NCBI RefSeq assembly: GCF_009834785.1
Contig: NZ_WUYX01000042.1
Location: forward strand, 11,733 to 75,732
DNA: 64,000 nucleotides
Direction: 5' to 3'
Origin: Natronorubrum halalkaliphilum
GTDB lineage: Archaea; Halobacteriota; Halobacteria; Halobacteriales; Natrialbaceae
The position numbers were made by a program, and so were the translations under genes. Under the pieces are notes generated by a model. The model was not told the DNA's origin and did not search any database. It was given only the letters and a program-made list of their open reading frames with translations. Shown one piece after another: positions 34,280 through 43,022 of the stretch (position 1 is the stretch's first letter; every line of letters begins with the position of its first letter).

Positions 34280-35167
34280 ATGGATGAAAACGCCTCCGTC
34301 ACGGGAGGGTGGTTCGCCGATATCGAACCGGGGGACGTCGACGCCGCGAGCGACGCGATTACTGGCGGCAGCGCCGAGACGCCACGGGACTGGCCCGAAC
34401 TGGCAGTCGAAAGCGGCTACGCCGATTCTATGGGGGCCTACTACGACCGCCTCTCCGAGATGACGACGGAGGCGACGCGCCGAGAAGTCGCCGAACGGGA
34501 AGCGGCCGACGACCGCCAACTCGTCCACGCGGTGCGGGCGATGGACGACTGTACTCGAACGGCGAACGAACTCGCGGAACGCCTCGCCGAGTGGGCCGGC
34601 ACCGTCGACCCGGACGCCGGAACCGGCGTCGACTACGCTCGAGAACTCGCGACTCGACCGGCCGATCCCGAGCCAGACGAACGGGCTATGGTCTCGCTCG
34701 CCGAGCGCGTTGCGGGACTCGCGGACGAGGCCGACGATCTGCGCGAACTGGTCGAACGACAAACGCCGACCGTCGCGCCGAATCTGTCGGCGCTCGCTGG
34801 GCCGATCCTCGCGGCCAGACTGATTTCGTTGGCTGGCGGCCTCGAGGCCCTCGCCAAGAAACCCAGCGGCACGGTGCAGGTGTTGGGCGCCGAAGACGCG
34901 CTGTTTGCCCACCTGCGCGGCCACGCGCCATCGCCCAAGCACGGGATCATCTTCACCCACGACGCGATCCGGGGAACCCACCCCGACGAGCGGGGGTCGG
35001 CGGCGCGTGCGCTCGCCGGCAAACTCGCCATCGCCGCCCGCGTCGACCACTATTCGGGCGAGCGAAAGCCCGAACTCGACGCCGAACTCGCGGATCGGAT
35101 CGAGACGATTCAGGCTCGGACGGAGGACGACAGCGCCGGACGCGACGGCGGTGATGACGGTGAGTGA
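34280..35167 (+). CDS. nop5: Nop5 (Nop56/58) rRNA-modification scaffold protein
   Basis: Nop5 is the core scaffold of archaeal box C/D RNPs, which place 2'-O-methyl groups on rRNA and tRNA using fibrillarin. The 295-residue protein has the coiled-coil middle part and the NOP domain: VAPNLSALAGPILAARLISLAGGLEALAKKPSGTVQVLGAEDALFAHLRG, with HGIIFTHDAIRGTHPDERGSAARALAGKLAIAARVDHYSG near the end. Its 3' end overlaps flpA by 14 bases. Confidence 0.95.
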   Translation: MDENASVTGGWFADIEPGDVDAASDAITGGSAETPRDWPELAVESGYADSMGAYYDRLSEMTTEATRREVAEREAADDRQLVHAVRAMDDCTRTANELAERLAEWAGTVDPDAGTGVDYARELATRPADPEPDERAMVSLAERVAGLADEADDLRELVERQTPTVAPNLSALAGPILAARLISLAGGLEALAKKPSGTVQVLGAEDALFAHLRGHAPSPKHGIIFTHDAIRGTHPDERGSAARALAGKLAIAARVDHYSGERKPELDAELADRIETIQARTEDDSAGRDGGDDGE

Positions 35168-35804
35168 CGGATCGCCTTCGCTGCCCGCCGGCGTCGAACG
35201 GCACGCGTTCGACGGCACCGAGCGTCTCGCCACCCGCGGCGACCCCGTCTACGGCGAGCCGACCGACGGCCCGTGGCGGGCGTGGAATCCCCACCGCTCG
35301 AAGCTCGGAGCGATGCTCGAACTCGAGATGGCGACCGGGCTCGAGGGCGGCGAAACGGTCCTCTACCTCGGAGCGGCAAGCGGCACGACGGCGAGCCACG
35401 TCGCCGATTTCGCCGGGCCGACGTACGCCGTCGAGTTCGCCGCGCGGCCGGCCCGGGACCTGCTCGAGGCCGCCGAATCGCGACCGCGGCTCTTCCCGCT
35501 GCTTAAGGACGCCCGGAAACCCGAAACGTACGCACACGTCGTCGAATCGGGCGTCGACGTAATCGTCCAGGACGTCGCGACGCGCGGTCAGGCCCGCGTC
35601 GCTCTCGAAAACTCGCGGTTCCTCGCCGACGACGGGCGACTCCTGTTGGCGGTCAAGGCCCGAAGCGAGGACGTCACGCGCGATCCCGCGGCCGTCTTCG
35701 AGGACGTACAGTCGGAACTCGAGTCGGGGTACGAGGTGCTCGAGACGCGGAAACTCGAGGCCTATCACGCGGACCATCTCGGCGTCGTCGCCCGACCTCG
35801 CTAG
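35154..35804 (+). CDS. flpA: Fibrillarin (2'-O-methyltransferase of box C/D RNP)
   Basis: The 216-residue methyltransferase has the AdoMet-binding TVLYLGAASGTTASHVAD and TYAVEFAARPARDLLE, VDVIVQDVA and LLAVKARSEDV. It also carries the family N-terminus PVYGEPTDGPWRAWNPHRSKLGAML. The start (ATG at 35154) overlaps the nop5 stop. Fibrillarin and Nop5 work as one complex with C/D guide RNAs in the cytoplasm. No guide RNA gene is recognised in the window. Confidence 0.95.
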   Translation: MTVSDGSPSLPAGVERHAFDGTERLATRGDPVYGEPTDGPWRAWNPHRSKLGAMLELEMATGLEGGETVLYLGAASGTTASHVADFAGPTYAVEFAARPARDLLEAAESRPRLFPLLKDARKPETYAHVVESGVDVIVQDVATRGQARVALENSRFLADDGRLLLAVKARSEDVTRDPAAVFEDVQSELESGYEVLETRKLEAYHADHLGVVARPR

Positions 35805-35848
35805 CGGCCCCGAAACCGACAGCGGCAATCTTCCCGTCGCTCGATAAC

Positions 35849-35857
35849 AATTATATG
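35849..35857 (+). promoter_or_regulatory. TATA box of acyl-CoA synthetase gene
   Basis: AATTATATG is centred about 29 bases before the ATG at 35883, the usual distance for a leaderless haloarchaeal transcript. Confidence 0.6.
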
Positions 35858-35882
35858 GCGATCTGTCGTATCGGATCACGGC

Positions 35883-37469
35883 ATGTCAGCGCACCCCACG
35901 ATAGCCGACACGCTCGAGCAGACGGTCGATCGACACCCCAATCGGGACGCGATCATCTACCCGCGGAAGGACCAGCGGTGGAGCTACGCGGAGTTCGACG
36001 AGCGGGTCAATCGGCTGGCGACGGCGTTGCTCGACGCCGGAATCGAGAAGGGAGACAGGGTGGCGACGGTCCTGCACAACGGGTCGGAGATGGCGCTGAC
36101 CGTCTACGCCTGCGCCAAGATCGGGGCCGTCTTCACCCCACTGAACTTTCGCCTGCCGGCGGGTGAGATCGAGTATATCGTCAACGACGCCGAGGCGGAT
36201 CTACTGCTCTTCGAGGCCGAAACGCAGGCGGCGGTCGAGGGCGCTCGCTCCTCGCTCGAAACTGTCGAGGAGTACGTCTATATCGACGACGACGTTCCGG
36301 CGTACGCGAGCGGGTTCTACAACCTGCTCGAGTCGAGTCCCGCCGAACGACCCGACGTCGCAGTCACGGAGGACGACGCGTACGCGTTCATCTACACCTC
36401 CGGGACGACGGGTCGGCCGAAGGGGGTGGTCCACGAACACCGGAGCATGGTCGAACACAACCTCCTGTGTATCGCGGAGATGAACGTCACCCGCGACGAC
36501 GTCGGACTGTCGATGATGCCGCTCTATCACTGCGCCGAACTCCACTGCAATCTGTTCCCGCGAGTCCACCGGGGTGCGGCGACCGTTATTCACCACGAGT
36601 TCGAACCGGAAGCCGCGCTCGAGGCGATCGACGAGTACGACGTTAGCGTGCTGTTCGCCGCGCCGACCGCCTGGAACGCGCTGTCGCTTTCGGCGGCCGA
36701 GTCGGACGTCGACGTTTCCTCGCTCCGACTCGGGCTGTACGGGGCGGCGCCGATGCCCGAACAGGTACTCGACAACTGTAGAGAACACCTCTGCGAGGAC
36801 TACGTGCAGGCCTACGGCATGACGGAGATCGGTCCCGCAGGGGTCTTCCAGCCGCCGGAAGATCAGGTTTCGAAGCAGGGATCGGCCGGGTTGCCGGCGC
36901 TCAACCACGAAATACGCGTCGTCGAACCCGACGCGGATCCCGACCGGACGGTCGAAGGCGGCGAGATCGGCGAAATCCTGATCGCCGGTCCGTGTACGAT
37001 GCGCGAGTACTGGAACCGTCCCGAGGCGACCGAACGGTCCTTGCGTGAGGCCGACGGGACCACGTGGTACTACACCGGCGACCTCGGCTATCGCGACGAC
37101 GACGGCTACCTCTACGTCGTCGACCGGAAAGACGACATGATCGTCTCCGGCGGCGAGAACATCTATCCCGCGGAGGTCGAAGACGCCCTGTTCTCCCACG
37201 AGGCCGTCGAAGAAGCGGCCGTCGTCGGCGAACCCGACGAGGAGTGGGGCGAACTGGTCGTCGCCTACGTCGTCGCCGACGAGACGGTCTCCGCGGACGA
37301 ACTGGACTCGTTCGTCGTCGAAAGCGACCGGCTCGCCGACTTCAAGCGCCCTCGAGCGTACTACTTCGTCGACGAACTCCCGAAGAACCCCAGCGGCAAG
37401 ATCCAGAAGTTCAAGCTCCGGGACGACGAGGGAGACGTCGATTCGGAGGCCGAAACCGTCGCGTCTTGA
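35883..37469 (+). CDS. AMP-binding acyl-CoA synthetase
   Basis: The 528-residue ANL-superfamily enzyme activates a carboxylic acid to acyl-AMP and then acyl-CoA. It has the P-loop-like YTSGTTGRPKGVVHEH, the YGMTEIGPAG motif, YYTGDLGYRDDDGYLYVVDRKDDMI with the hinge, and the C-terminal KNPSGKIQKFKLRD with the catalytic lysine. It is closest in general features to medium- or long-chain fatty-acid ligases; the acid is not known. It begins at the ATG at 35883 and has its own promoter. Confidence 0.93.
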   Translation: MSAHPTIADTLEQTVDRHPNRDAIIYPRKDQRWSYAEFDERVNRLATALLDAGIEKGDRVATVLHNGSEMALTVYACAKIGAVFTPLNFRLPAGEIEYIVNDAEADLLLFEAETQAAVEGARSSLETVEEYVYIDDDVPAYASGFYNLLESSPAERPDVAVTEDDAYAFIYTSGTTGRPKGVVHEHRSMVEHNLLCIAEMNVTRDDVGLSMMPLYHCAELHCNLFPRVHRGAATVIHHEFEPEAALEAIDEYDVSVLFAAPTAWNALSLSAAESDVDVSSLRLGLYGAAPMPEQVLDNCREHLCEDYVQAYGMTEIGPAGVFQPPEDQVSKQGSAGLPALNHEIRVVEPDADPDRTVEGGEIGEILIAGPCTMREYWNRPEATERSLREADGTTWYYTGDLGYRDDDGYLYVVDRKDDMIVSGGENIYPAEVEDALFSHEAVEEAAVVGEPDEEWGELVVAYVVADETVSADELDSFVVESDRLADFKRPRAYYFVDELPKNPSGKIQKFKLRDDEGDVDSEAETVAS

Positions 37470-37520
37470 TCGGCGGCTGACGATCGAATTCCGTCTTTCG
37501 GTGTCCGAGATCGGAATCGG

Positions 37521-38054
37521 CTACGTTCCCCGAAGCCCGCCGTAGATCGACTGGCTGAGGCGGGGAAACGCGAGCGTCGACCCGGCGGCAACGACGAACG
37601 CAACGATCAGCGAGAGCGGCGCGATACCGGCCGCATTCGCCATCGCTACGCCGCCGAAGACCGCGATCCCCAACGCTAAATTGTAGTAGACGAGTCGCAG
37701 GGCGACCAGCGACGGCGTCACTGCGACCCAGCCGAGCGTCTCGGTCGCGGGTGGTCTGATCCAACCGCCGCGAATCGCCGTCCCGATGAGGACCATCGTC
37801 GTCCACGCGAGGAGTCCGGCGGCGGTCGCGTCGAAGGCTCCGGCCCCGGGCGCCGCCATGATCGCGAACAACACCGGAAGCGACAGACTCGAGATATCGC
37901 CGAAGACGTAACTGCAGTCGTGGAGGAACCGCCCGAACCCGCTCTTCTCGACGCGGGCGCGTTTTCCGTACCCGTACCAGGTTCGACGCGTGGCGCTGTG
38001 AGCGGGGCGGGTCTGGCGTCCGGGAACGCGTTCGTGACCGCTGTCCCGTCTCAT
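37521..38054 (-). CDS. Membrane protein, function unknown
   Basis: The product has about 177 residues if the ATG at 38054 is used. It has a basic N-terminus, then a conserved-looking VEKSGFGRFLHDCSYVFGDIS and four to five transmembrane helices. The frame continues to an ATG at 38081, but a TATA-like TATTTATG on the minus strand near 38079-38087 predicts a leaderless start at 38054. No motif is recognised. It is divergent from the hybrid-cluster protein gene. Confidence 0.65.
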   Translation of the reverse strand: MRRDSGHERVPGRQTRPAHSATRRTWYGYGKRARVEKSGFGRFLHDCSYVFGDISSLSLPVLFAIMAAPGAGAFDATAAGLLAWTTMVLIGTAIRGGWIRPPATETLGWVAVTPSLVALRLVYYNLALGIAVFGGVAMANAAGIAPLSLIVAFVVAAGSTLAFPRLSQSIYGGLRGT

Positions 38055-38078
38055 GATATCACCCACCACGAAGCCGAA

Positions 38079-38087
38079 CATAAATAC
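38079..38087. promoter_or_regulatory. TATA-like box between the divergent membrane gene and hcp
   Basis: The sequence CATAAATAC reads GTATTTATG on the minus strand. It is centred 29 bases before the minus-strand start at 38054. It may also serve the plus strand, but hcp starts at 38172, too far for a leaderless start. Confidence 0.45.
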
Positions 38088-38171
38088 TGCCGCACGAACG
38101 TCTTCCCCGTCGTTGCGACGTGGTGGGAATTACTGTACCCCCTTATCGACCGCTCGCCGCTCGTCTCGAGT

Positions 38172-39509
38172 ATGAACTGCAACCAGTGTGAGCAAACTCC
38201 CGACGGCGGCTGTACGACCGTCGGCGTCTGTGGCAAGGAACCGGATCTCAACGGCCTCCAGGAACTCGTCATCTACGGCCTCAAGGGAATCTCCGCGTAC
38301 GCGACCCACGCTCGAGACATGGGGTATCGCGACCCCGATGTCGACGGCTACGTCCACGAGGCGCTGTACTCGACGCTGACGAACGTCAACTTCAGCATGG
38401 ACGATCACATCGATCTCGCGATGCGGGCTGGCAACGCGGCCGTCGACGTGATGGAACTGCTCGATACCGCCCACACGAACGAACTCGGCGTCCCCGAGCC
38501 GACCGAGGTCCCGCAGAACGACGTCGAGGGGAAGTCGATTCTGGTCACGGGCCACGACCTCTACGGTCTAAAACAGCTTCTCGAGCAGGTCGAGTCCGAA
38601 GACGAGCGGATCAACGTCTACACGCACTCGGAGATGCTGCCGGCCCACGGCTACCCCGAACTCGCGAAATTCGACAGTCTGAAGGGTAACGTCGGCGGCG
38701 CGTGGCACGATCAGCGGATCCTGTTCGCGGACTTCCCCGGCGCGATTATCGGCACGACGAACTGCGTCCAGCCGCCGCGAGACGAGTACCGCGACCGGTT
38801 CTTCACGACCGGGCTCGCCGGCCTCGAGAACGTACAGTCCCTCGACGACTACGACTTCGAGCCGGTGATCGAGAAAGCAAAAGCGCTGCCGGAAGCCGAC
38901 TGGGACCAGGAGGGGACCGTGACGACGGGGTATCACCACGAACCGGTCCTCGACCGACTCGACGAAATCGTCGATGCCGTCGAATCCGGAAAGCTGCGTC
39001 AGTTCTTCGTCGTCGCGGGCTGTGACGGGCCGACGCCCGGCCGCGATTACTACCGCGAACTGGTCAAACAGGTCCCCGAGGACTGCGTCGTCATGACAAC
39101 TTCGTGTGGCAAGTTCCGGTTCAACGACCTCGAGATGGGCACTGTTCCGGGGACGGACATTCCGCGCTACATCGACCTCGGCCAGTGTAACAACTCGATC
39201 TCGACGGTGAAGATCGCGGCCGAACTCGCCGACGCCTTCGACTGTGCGGTCAACGAACTGCCGCTCAACGTCGTGCTCTCGTGGTTCGAACAGAAGGCGA
39301 TCGCCGTCCTGCTCGGCCTGCTCAGCCTCGGCGTCGAGGACATCCGTCTCGGGCCGACCGTTCCCGACTTCCTCACGCCCGAGATCGTCGACCTGCTCAA
39401 CGCCGAGTTCGGCCTTCAGCCGATCGACGAACCCGAACGCGACCTCCGGGAGATGCTCGGCGAACCGGAGCCCGCTGTCGCGGCTAAAGCGGAACCGGCC
39501 GACGACTGA
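38172..39509 (+). CDS. hcp: Hybrid-cluster protein (Hcp; hydroxylamine reductase family)
   Basis: The protein has about 445 residues. The N-terminal cysteines Cys3, Cys6, Cys14 and Cys20 (MNCNQCEQTPDGGC) bind the cubane cluster. Later cysteines in VVAGCDGPTPGR, TTSCGKFRFN and GQCNNSIS bind the hybrid 4Fe-2O-2S cluster. It is about 100 residues shorter than bacterial Hcp (about 550), as expected for the class III form that lacks the second helical part. Hcp reduces NO or hydroxylamine in nitrosative stress. An upstream in-frame extension to 37920 is arginine-rich and not conserved, so the ATG at 38172 is used. Confidence 0.93.
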   Translation: MNCNQCEQTPDGGCTTVGVCGKEPDLNGLQELVIYGLKGISAYATHARDMGYRDPDVDGYVHEALYSTLTNVNFSMDDHIDLAMRAGNAAVDVMELLDTAHTNELGVPEPTEVPQNDVEGKSILVTGHDLYGLKQLLEQVESEDERINVYTHSEMLPAHGYPELAKFDSLKGNVGGAWHDQRILFADFPGAIIGTTNCVQPPRDEYRDRFFTTGLAGLENVQSLDDYDFEPVIEKAKALPEADWDQEGTVTTGYHHEPVLDRLDEIVDAVESGKLRQFFVVAGCDGPTPGRDYYRELVKQVPEDCVVMTTSCGKFRFNDLEMGTVPGTDIPRYIDLGQCNNSISTVKIAAELADAFDCAVNELPLNVVLSWFEQKAIAVLLGLLSLGVEDIRLGPTVPDFLTPEIVDLLNAEFGLQPIDEPERDLREMLGEPEPAVAAKAEPADD

Positions 39510-39525
39510 TACGGATTGCTGTATC
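39508..39525. repeat. Half-copy of the palindromic element terminus
   Basis: CTGATACGGATTGCTGTA matches the left end of the element at 20587 including its flanking CTG (18 bases, about 39506-39523). It overlaps the hcp stop codon (TGA at 39507-39509). No matching right end is seen, so it is either a degraded copy or a separate short repeat. Confidence 0.6.
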
Positions 39526-39633
39526 GACGATTGAACCCGATTTCGAACTGCCACGCCCCGACCGATTGCAACCGATCCCGCCAGTCTGCCGAGTCCAAAC
39601 GGTATTTACCACCGCAGACGAAAACGGGAGACG

Positions 39634-40722
39634 ATGGAACGCGGGTCCCGGGATTCGTTTACGCGCATGGGCACGCTGGGGATCGAAGAGGAGTGTTTCG
39701 TCGTCGACGAAACGGGCCGTCCCACGAGCGGCACCGATGAACTCGTCTACGAGCACGACCCTCCCGAACTCCTCACCGACCGCCTCGATCACGAACTGTT
39801 CAAGTTCGTCATCGAGACCCAGACGCCGCTGATCGAGGACCCCGGCGACGCCCGCGAGTCGCTGCTCGAGATCCGCCGGGCGCTGGTCGACCACGCCACC
39901 GAGCACGGCTACGGAATCGCCGCGGCCGGGCTACACCCGCTGGCGAAGTGGCGCGAACTCGAGCACGCCGAAAAGCCTCGCTACCGCTCGCAACTCGACC
40001 GCATTCAGTACCCACAGCACCGGAACACGACGGCCGGAGTCCACGTCCACGTCGGCGTCGACGACGCGGACAAGGCCGTCTGGATCGCCAACGAACTGCG
40101 GTGGTACGTCCCAGTCATGCTCGCGCTCTCCGCGAACTCGCCGTACTGGGACGGGTTCGACACCGGCCTCCAGTCCGCCCGCGCAAAGATTTTCGAAGGG
40201 CTACCGAACACGGGAATGCCGACCTACTTCGAGGACTACGCGGCCTTCGATCGGTTCGAACGTCGGATGCTCGAGACCGAGTCGATCGAGGATCGCGGCG
40301 AACTCTGGTACGACGTGCGACCCCACACAGCCCACGGCACCGTCGAACTGCGTACGCCGGACGGGCAGGCCGATCCTGATATCGTCCTCGCGTTCGTCGA
40401 ATATGCACACGCGCTCGTCGAAGCGCTGGCCGAGGAGTACGAAGACGGCGCGAGCGGATACGGCCGTACCCATCGGCGCGAACTCCTCGACGAGAACAAG
40501 TGGCGGGCGATCCGCCACGGCCACGAGGCCAGCTTCATCGACCGCGAGATGGCGGGGACGGTCGACCTGGGCGAACTCGTCGACCGAGAGTGCGAACGGC
40601 TGGGGATCGACGGCATCAAACGGGTCTACGAGGCCGAAAGCGGCGCGGACAAACAGCGCCGACTGCTCGAGGAAGCGGGCGCCGACGCCCTCTGTTCGTC
40701 GCTACTTCTCGGCGTCGAGTGA
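39634..40722 (+). CDS. gshA: Glutamate-cysteine ligase (gamma-glutamylcysteine synthesis)
   Basis: The 362-residue GCS2/YbdK-type enzyme forms gamma-glutamylcysteine, the main low-molecular-weight thiol of haloarchaea. It starts [26 protein letters not shown], with the metal-binding GIEEE. Further landmarks are [73 protein letters not shown] and the C-terminal [16 protein letters not shown]. The longer start at 39634 gives the N-terminus I associate with the haloarchaeal GshA group. It lies next to hcp, with which it may cooperate in redox stress. Confidence 0.93.
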   Translation: MERGSRDSFTRMGTLGIEEECFVVDETGRPTSGTDELVYEHDPPELLTDRLDHELFKFVIETQTPLIEDPGDARESLLEIRRALVDHATEHGYGIAAAGLHPLAKWRELEHAEKPRYRSQLDRIQYPQHRNTTAGVHVHVGVDDADKAVWIANELRWYVPVMLALSANSPYWDGFDTGLQSARAKIFEGLPNTGMPTYFEDYAAFDRFERRMLETESIEDRGELWYDVRPHTAHGTVELRTPDGQADPDIVLAFVEYAHALVEALAEEYEDGASGYGRTHRRELLDENKWRAIRHGHEASFIDREMAGTVDLGELVDRECERLGIDGIKRVYEAESGADKQRRLLEEAGADALCSSLLLGVE

Positions 40723-40883
40723 GGCAGTCGGTAGCGGTGGCAGTCGTGTACCGTCTCCGGAGACGGGTGACCACGTCCGAGTGCTACCGGGGAGATTCAC
40801 GCGGGCTGTCGTGAGAGAACGGCAAACAGCACACCCCGCAAAGGTTTACTTTCGCGCGAACCGTTGTCTCTACGAGAAGACAC

Positions 40884-41618
40884 ATGGCTTCAGATGATAC
40901 CGACGAGCGCCGGGTAGACGATGGTGACCGTGAGGGTGACGGTGAGGGTGAAGGATACGAGTACGAACCCGACGAGCGAGTCGACGAGACGGAGACGCTC
41001 GAGGCGCTCGATGCGCTCGATGCGCTCGAAGACGACGGTGACAACGACGGCGTCCGGACCGCAGCCGTCGAGGAAGTCGATCAGCGCATCGTCGACCTCC
41101 TGTCGTGGATTCTCGACACGGAGACCCGTGCGAAGATTTACGTCCACCTGCTGGCCCATCCCGGCAGCACCTCCGAGGAGGTCGCACAGGGAACCGGACT
41201 CTATCCGAGCACCGTCCGCGAAGCGCTCGCCGAACTCCACGAGGAAGACCGCGTCACGCGGGAAAAGCGAGCCAGCGAGGGGGCCGGAAACAACCCCTAC
41301 GAGTACACCGCCATCCAGCCCAGCGAACTCGTCGGCGGCGTCGTCGATCAGGTCCAGCAGGAGCTCAACACTATCTTCACGCTCGATCGCGTCCTCGATC
41401 GGCAGTCCGAGTCGGCCTCTGAAACGGAACTCGAGGGTGATGCCGAACCGGTGACAATCACCGTCGACGATACCGAGCCACCGGAACCCGACGCCGCTGA
41501 CGAAGCCCCAGCGGACGATGTCGACGACGAACCGCCCGAGAACGCGTCGGATCGGACGGACATCGAACTCGTCGGTGAGAACGATCCCGAAGCGCCGGAC
41601 GGAGACGACGAACAGTAG
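40884..41618 (+). CDS. Winged-helix transcriptional regulator (TrmB/MarR-like)
   Basis: The 244-residue protein has a disordered acidic N-terminus (residues 1-60). A winged helix-turn-helix follows at about 75-140 (VDLLSWILDTETRAKIYVHLLAHPGSTSEEVAQGTGLYPSTVREALAELHEEDRVTREKR). The C-terminus is again acidic and low-complexity. The HTH resembles TrmB- or ArsR-type archaeal regulators. Its target is unknown; gshA immediately upstream is a natural candidate, since they share an orientation. A T-rich tract downstream ends the transcript. Confidence 0.88.
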   Translation: MASDDTDERRVDDGDREGDGEGEGYEYEPDERVDETETLEALDALDALEDDGDNDGVRTAAVEEVDQRIVDLLSWILDTETRAKIYVHLLAHPGSTSEEVAQGTGLYPSTVREALAELHEEDRVTREKRASEGAGNNPYEYTAIQPSELVGGVVDQVQQELNTIFTLDRVLDRQSESASETELEGDAEPVTITVDDTEPPEPDAADEAPADDVDDEPPENASDRTDIELVGENDPEAPDGDDEQ

Positions 41619-41660
41619 CCGCCGTATCGATCACCGTCTCCGTCACCCGGCTCGCCGTCG

Positions 41661-41684
41661 GTTTCGTTTTGTTTTTGTTTCGTT
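41661..41684 (+). terminator. T-rich terminator-like tract
   Basis: GTTTCGTTTTGTTTTTGTTTC lies 43 bases after the HTH stop, between two convergent genes. Archaeal RNA polymerase ends at such runs of T, so it is likely the terminator of the HTH gene. Confidence 0.65.
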
Positions 41685-41720
41685 ACTGGTGCGGATTCAG
41701 CCTCGAGTCCCGCCCGCTCG

Positions 41721-42842
41721 TCAGTCCTCGAGCCCGAGCACCGCCGGCCGCTCGAGTTCGAGTTCCAGATCGTCGCCGACGGCCTCGACGCTCGTCGTCG
41801 GCCAGTCGTCCGTCGTCGTGAGCGACTCGATATCGTCCGCGGTGACAAGTGCGGTATCTTCGCTTTTCGCCCCCTGAACGGTCGGATTCCACGCGTAGGC
41901 CATCGGCGCGGTGATCGGTGCGCCGTGGTCGGGCGTGGCGATCCACTCTCGGCCCGCGAAGCCGGCAGCGCCGCCCTGATGGTGGTGTTCCCACTCGCCG
42001 TCGTAGCCGAGCGCGTCGTAGGCGTCCTGAATCGCCTCGAAAATGTCGCCAGCCGTTCCCGTTCCGTCGCCGGTCGCCGCTTCCCGCGTCGCCGCGAGCG
42101 CCGTCGTCTCGACGCGGGCTGCAACTGCGTGTCGCTCCTCGAGCCACGAGGGCGGATCGAAGGCGACGGTCCGGGTACAGCTCGCGTGAAGACCCGCACG
42201 CTGGGTCGTCACCGAGACGAGCGCGTACTCGCCGAGTTCGGACTGGGTCGGGGTGTAATGGCGGTACTGCTGGGCTCGCTCTGCCCCGCCCACGAGGACG
42301 ACGGGAGCTTCGATATCGCGCGCCGAAAGCGCGACGCGCAGCGCAGACGCCACCTCGTGCTCGCTGTCTTCGGCGCGAAGCTCTCGACAGACCGACTCGA
42401 CCGCGGCGGCGGTCTCCTGACCCAGCCGACGGTACCGTTCGCGGTCACGTTCGGTCAACGGCTGCCGAAGCGGCGTCGGGTCGACTCGATCGAACCCCGC
42501 GATTTCGATGTCCGCGGCGGCCCGTTCGTCCGCGTCGACGCGCGCTTCGATGGCGTCGCCGAGCGACGACGCGTACCACGGGAACGTCTCGAGCGAGACA
42601 TCCTCGCGCTCGAGGTCCGGTATCTCCTCGGCGGCGATGCGATCGGCTTCGATGGTGTTCGCGACGAGCCGAACGTCGGCGCCGTCGTAGCCGACGGCGG
42701 CGACCCCGGCCTCCGCCTCGCGGTCGACGACGTTGTTCCCGCCGGTCAGCCAGCCGAAGGCGTTCGGCCGGGCGAACCAGACCGAATCGAGCCCTTCGGA
42801 CTCGAGGTAGGTCTCGAGTCGTTCGCGTTTGTTCTTGTTCAT
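41721..42842 (-). CDS. M24-fold protein lacking the usual metal ligands
   Basis: This 373-residue protein (start ATG at 42842) has an N-terminal creatinase-like domain. The C-terminal pita-bread domain recalls Xaa-Pro aminopeptidase (YALVSVTTQRAGLHASCTRTVAF; WEHHHQGGAAGFAGREW; NPTVQGAKSEDTALV). The residues that are normally the two metal-binding aspartates (the D-x-G-A and the D of the D-x-T-R-T motif) are Thr/Gln and Ser/Cys here, while the late glutamate remains. It is probably not a working aminopeptidase. Relatives without metal can act as binding or chaperone modules. A longer frame reaches 42857. Confidence 0.78.
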   Translation of the reverse strand: MNKNKRERLETYLESEGLDSVWFARPNAFGWLTGGNNVVDREAEAGVAAVGYDGADVRLVANTIEADRIAAEEIPDLEREDVSLETFPWYASSLGDAIEARVDADERAAADIEIAGFDRVDPTPLRQPLTERDRERYRRLGQETAAAVESVCRELRAEDSEHEVASALRVALSARDIEAPVVLVGGAERAQQYRHYTPTQSELGEYALVSVTTQRAGLHASCTRTVAFDPPSWLEERHAVAARVETTALAATREAATGDGTGTAGDIFEAIQDAYDALGYDGEWEHHHQGGAAGFAGREWIATPDHGAPITAPMAYAWNPTVQGAKSEDTALVTADDIESLTTTDDWPTTSVEAVGDDLELELERPAVLGLED

Positions 42843-43022
42843 GCCGGGTGCTGGCACGGCCGACTCTTGAATGCGACGAACGCGAAGTCGTCGGTTGCGA
42901 TGACTGTCGGCGAAAGGAGTCGCTAGTCGCCACCGACGGCCGGTCAGGTGACCGATTCCAACCCAGTAAGAACGACTCGGGTAACCTAAGTACAGCTGGT
43001 CCTAACCCTCGCCCGAACGCCT

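Noticed and set aside
37920-38171. N-terminal extension of the hcp reading frame
   Set aside because: It is not conserved and overlaps the promoter and 5' part of the divergent membrane gene. The Cys-x2-Cys motif starts right after the ATG at 38172.
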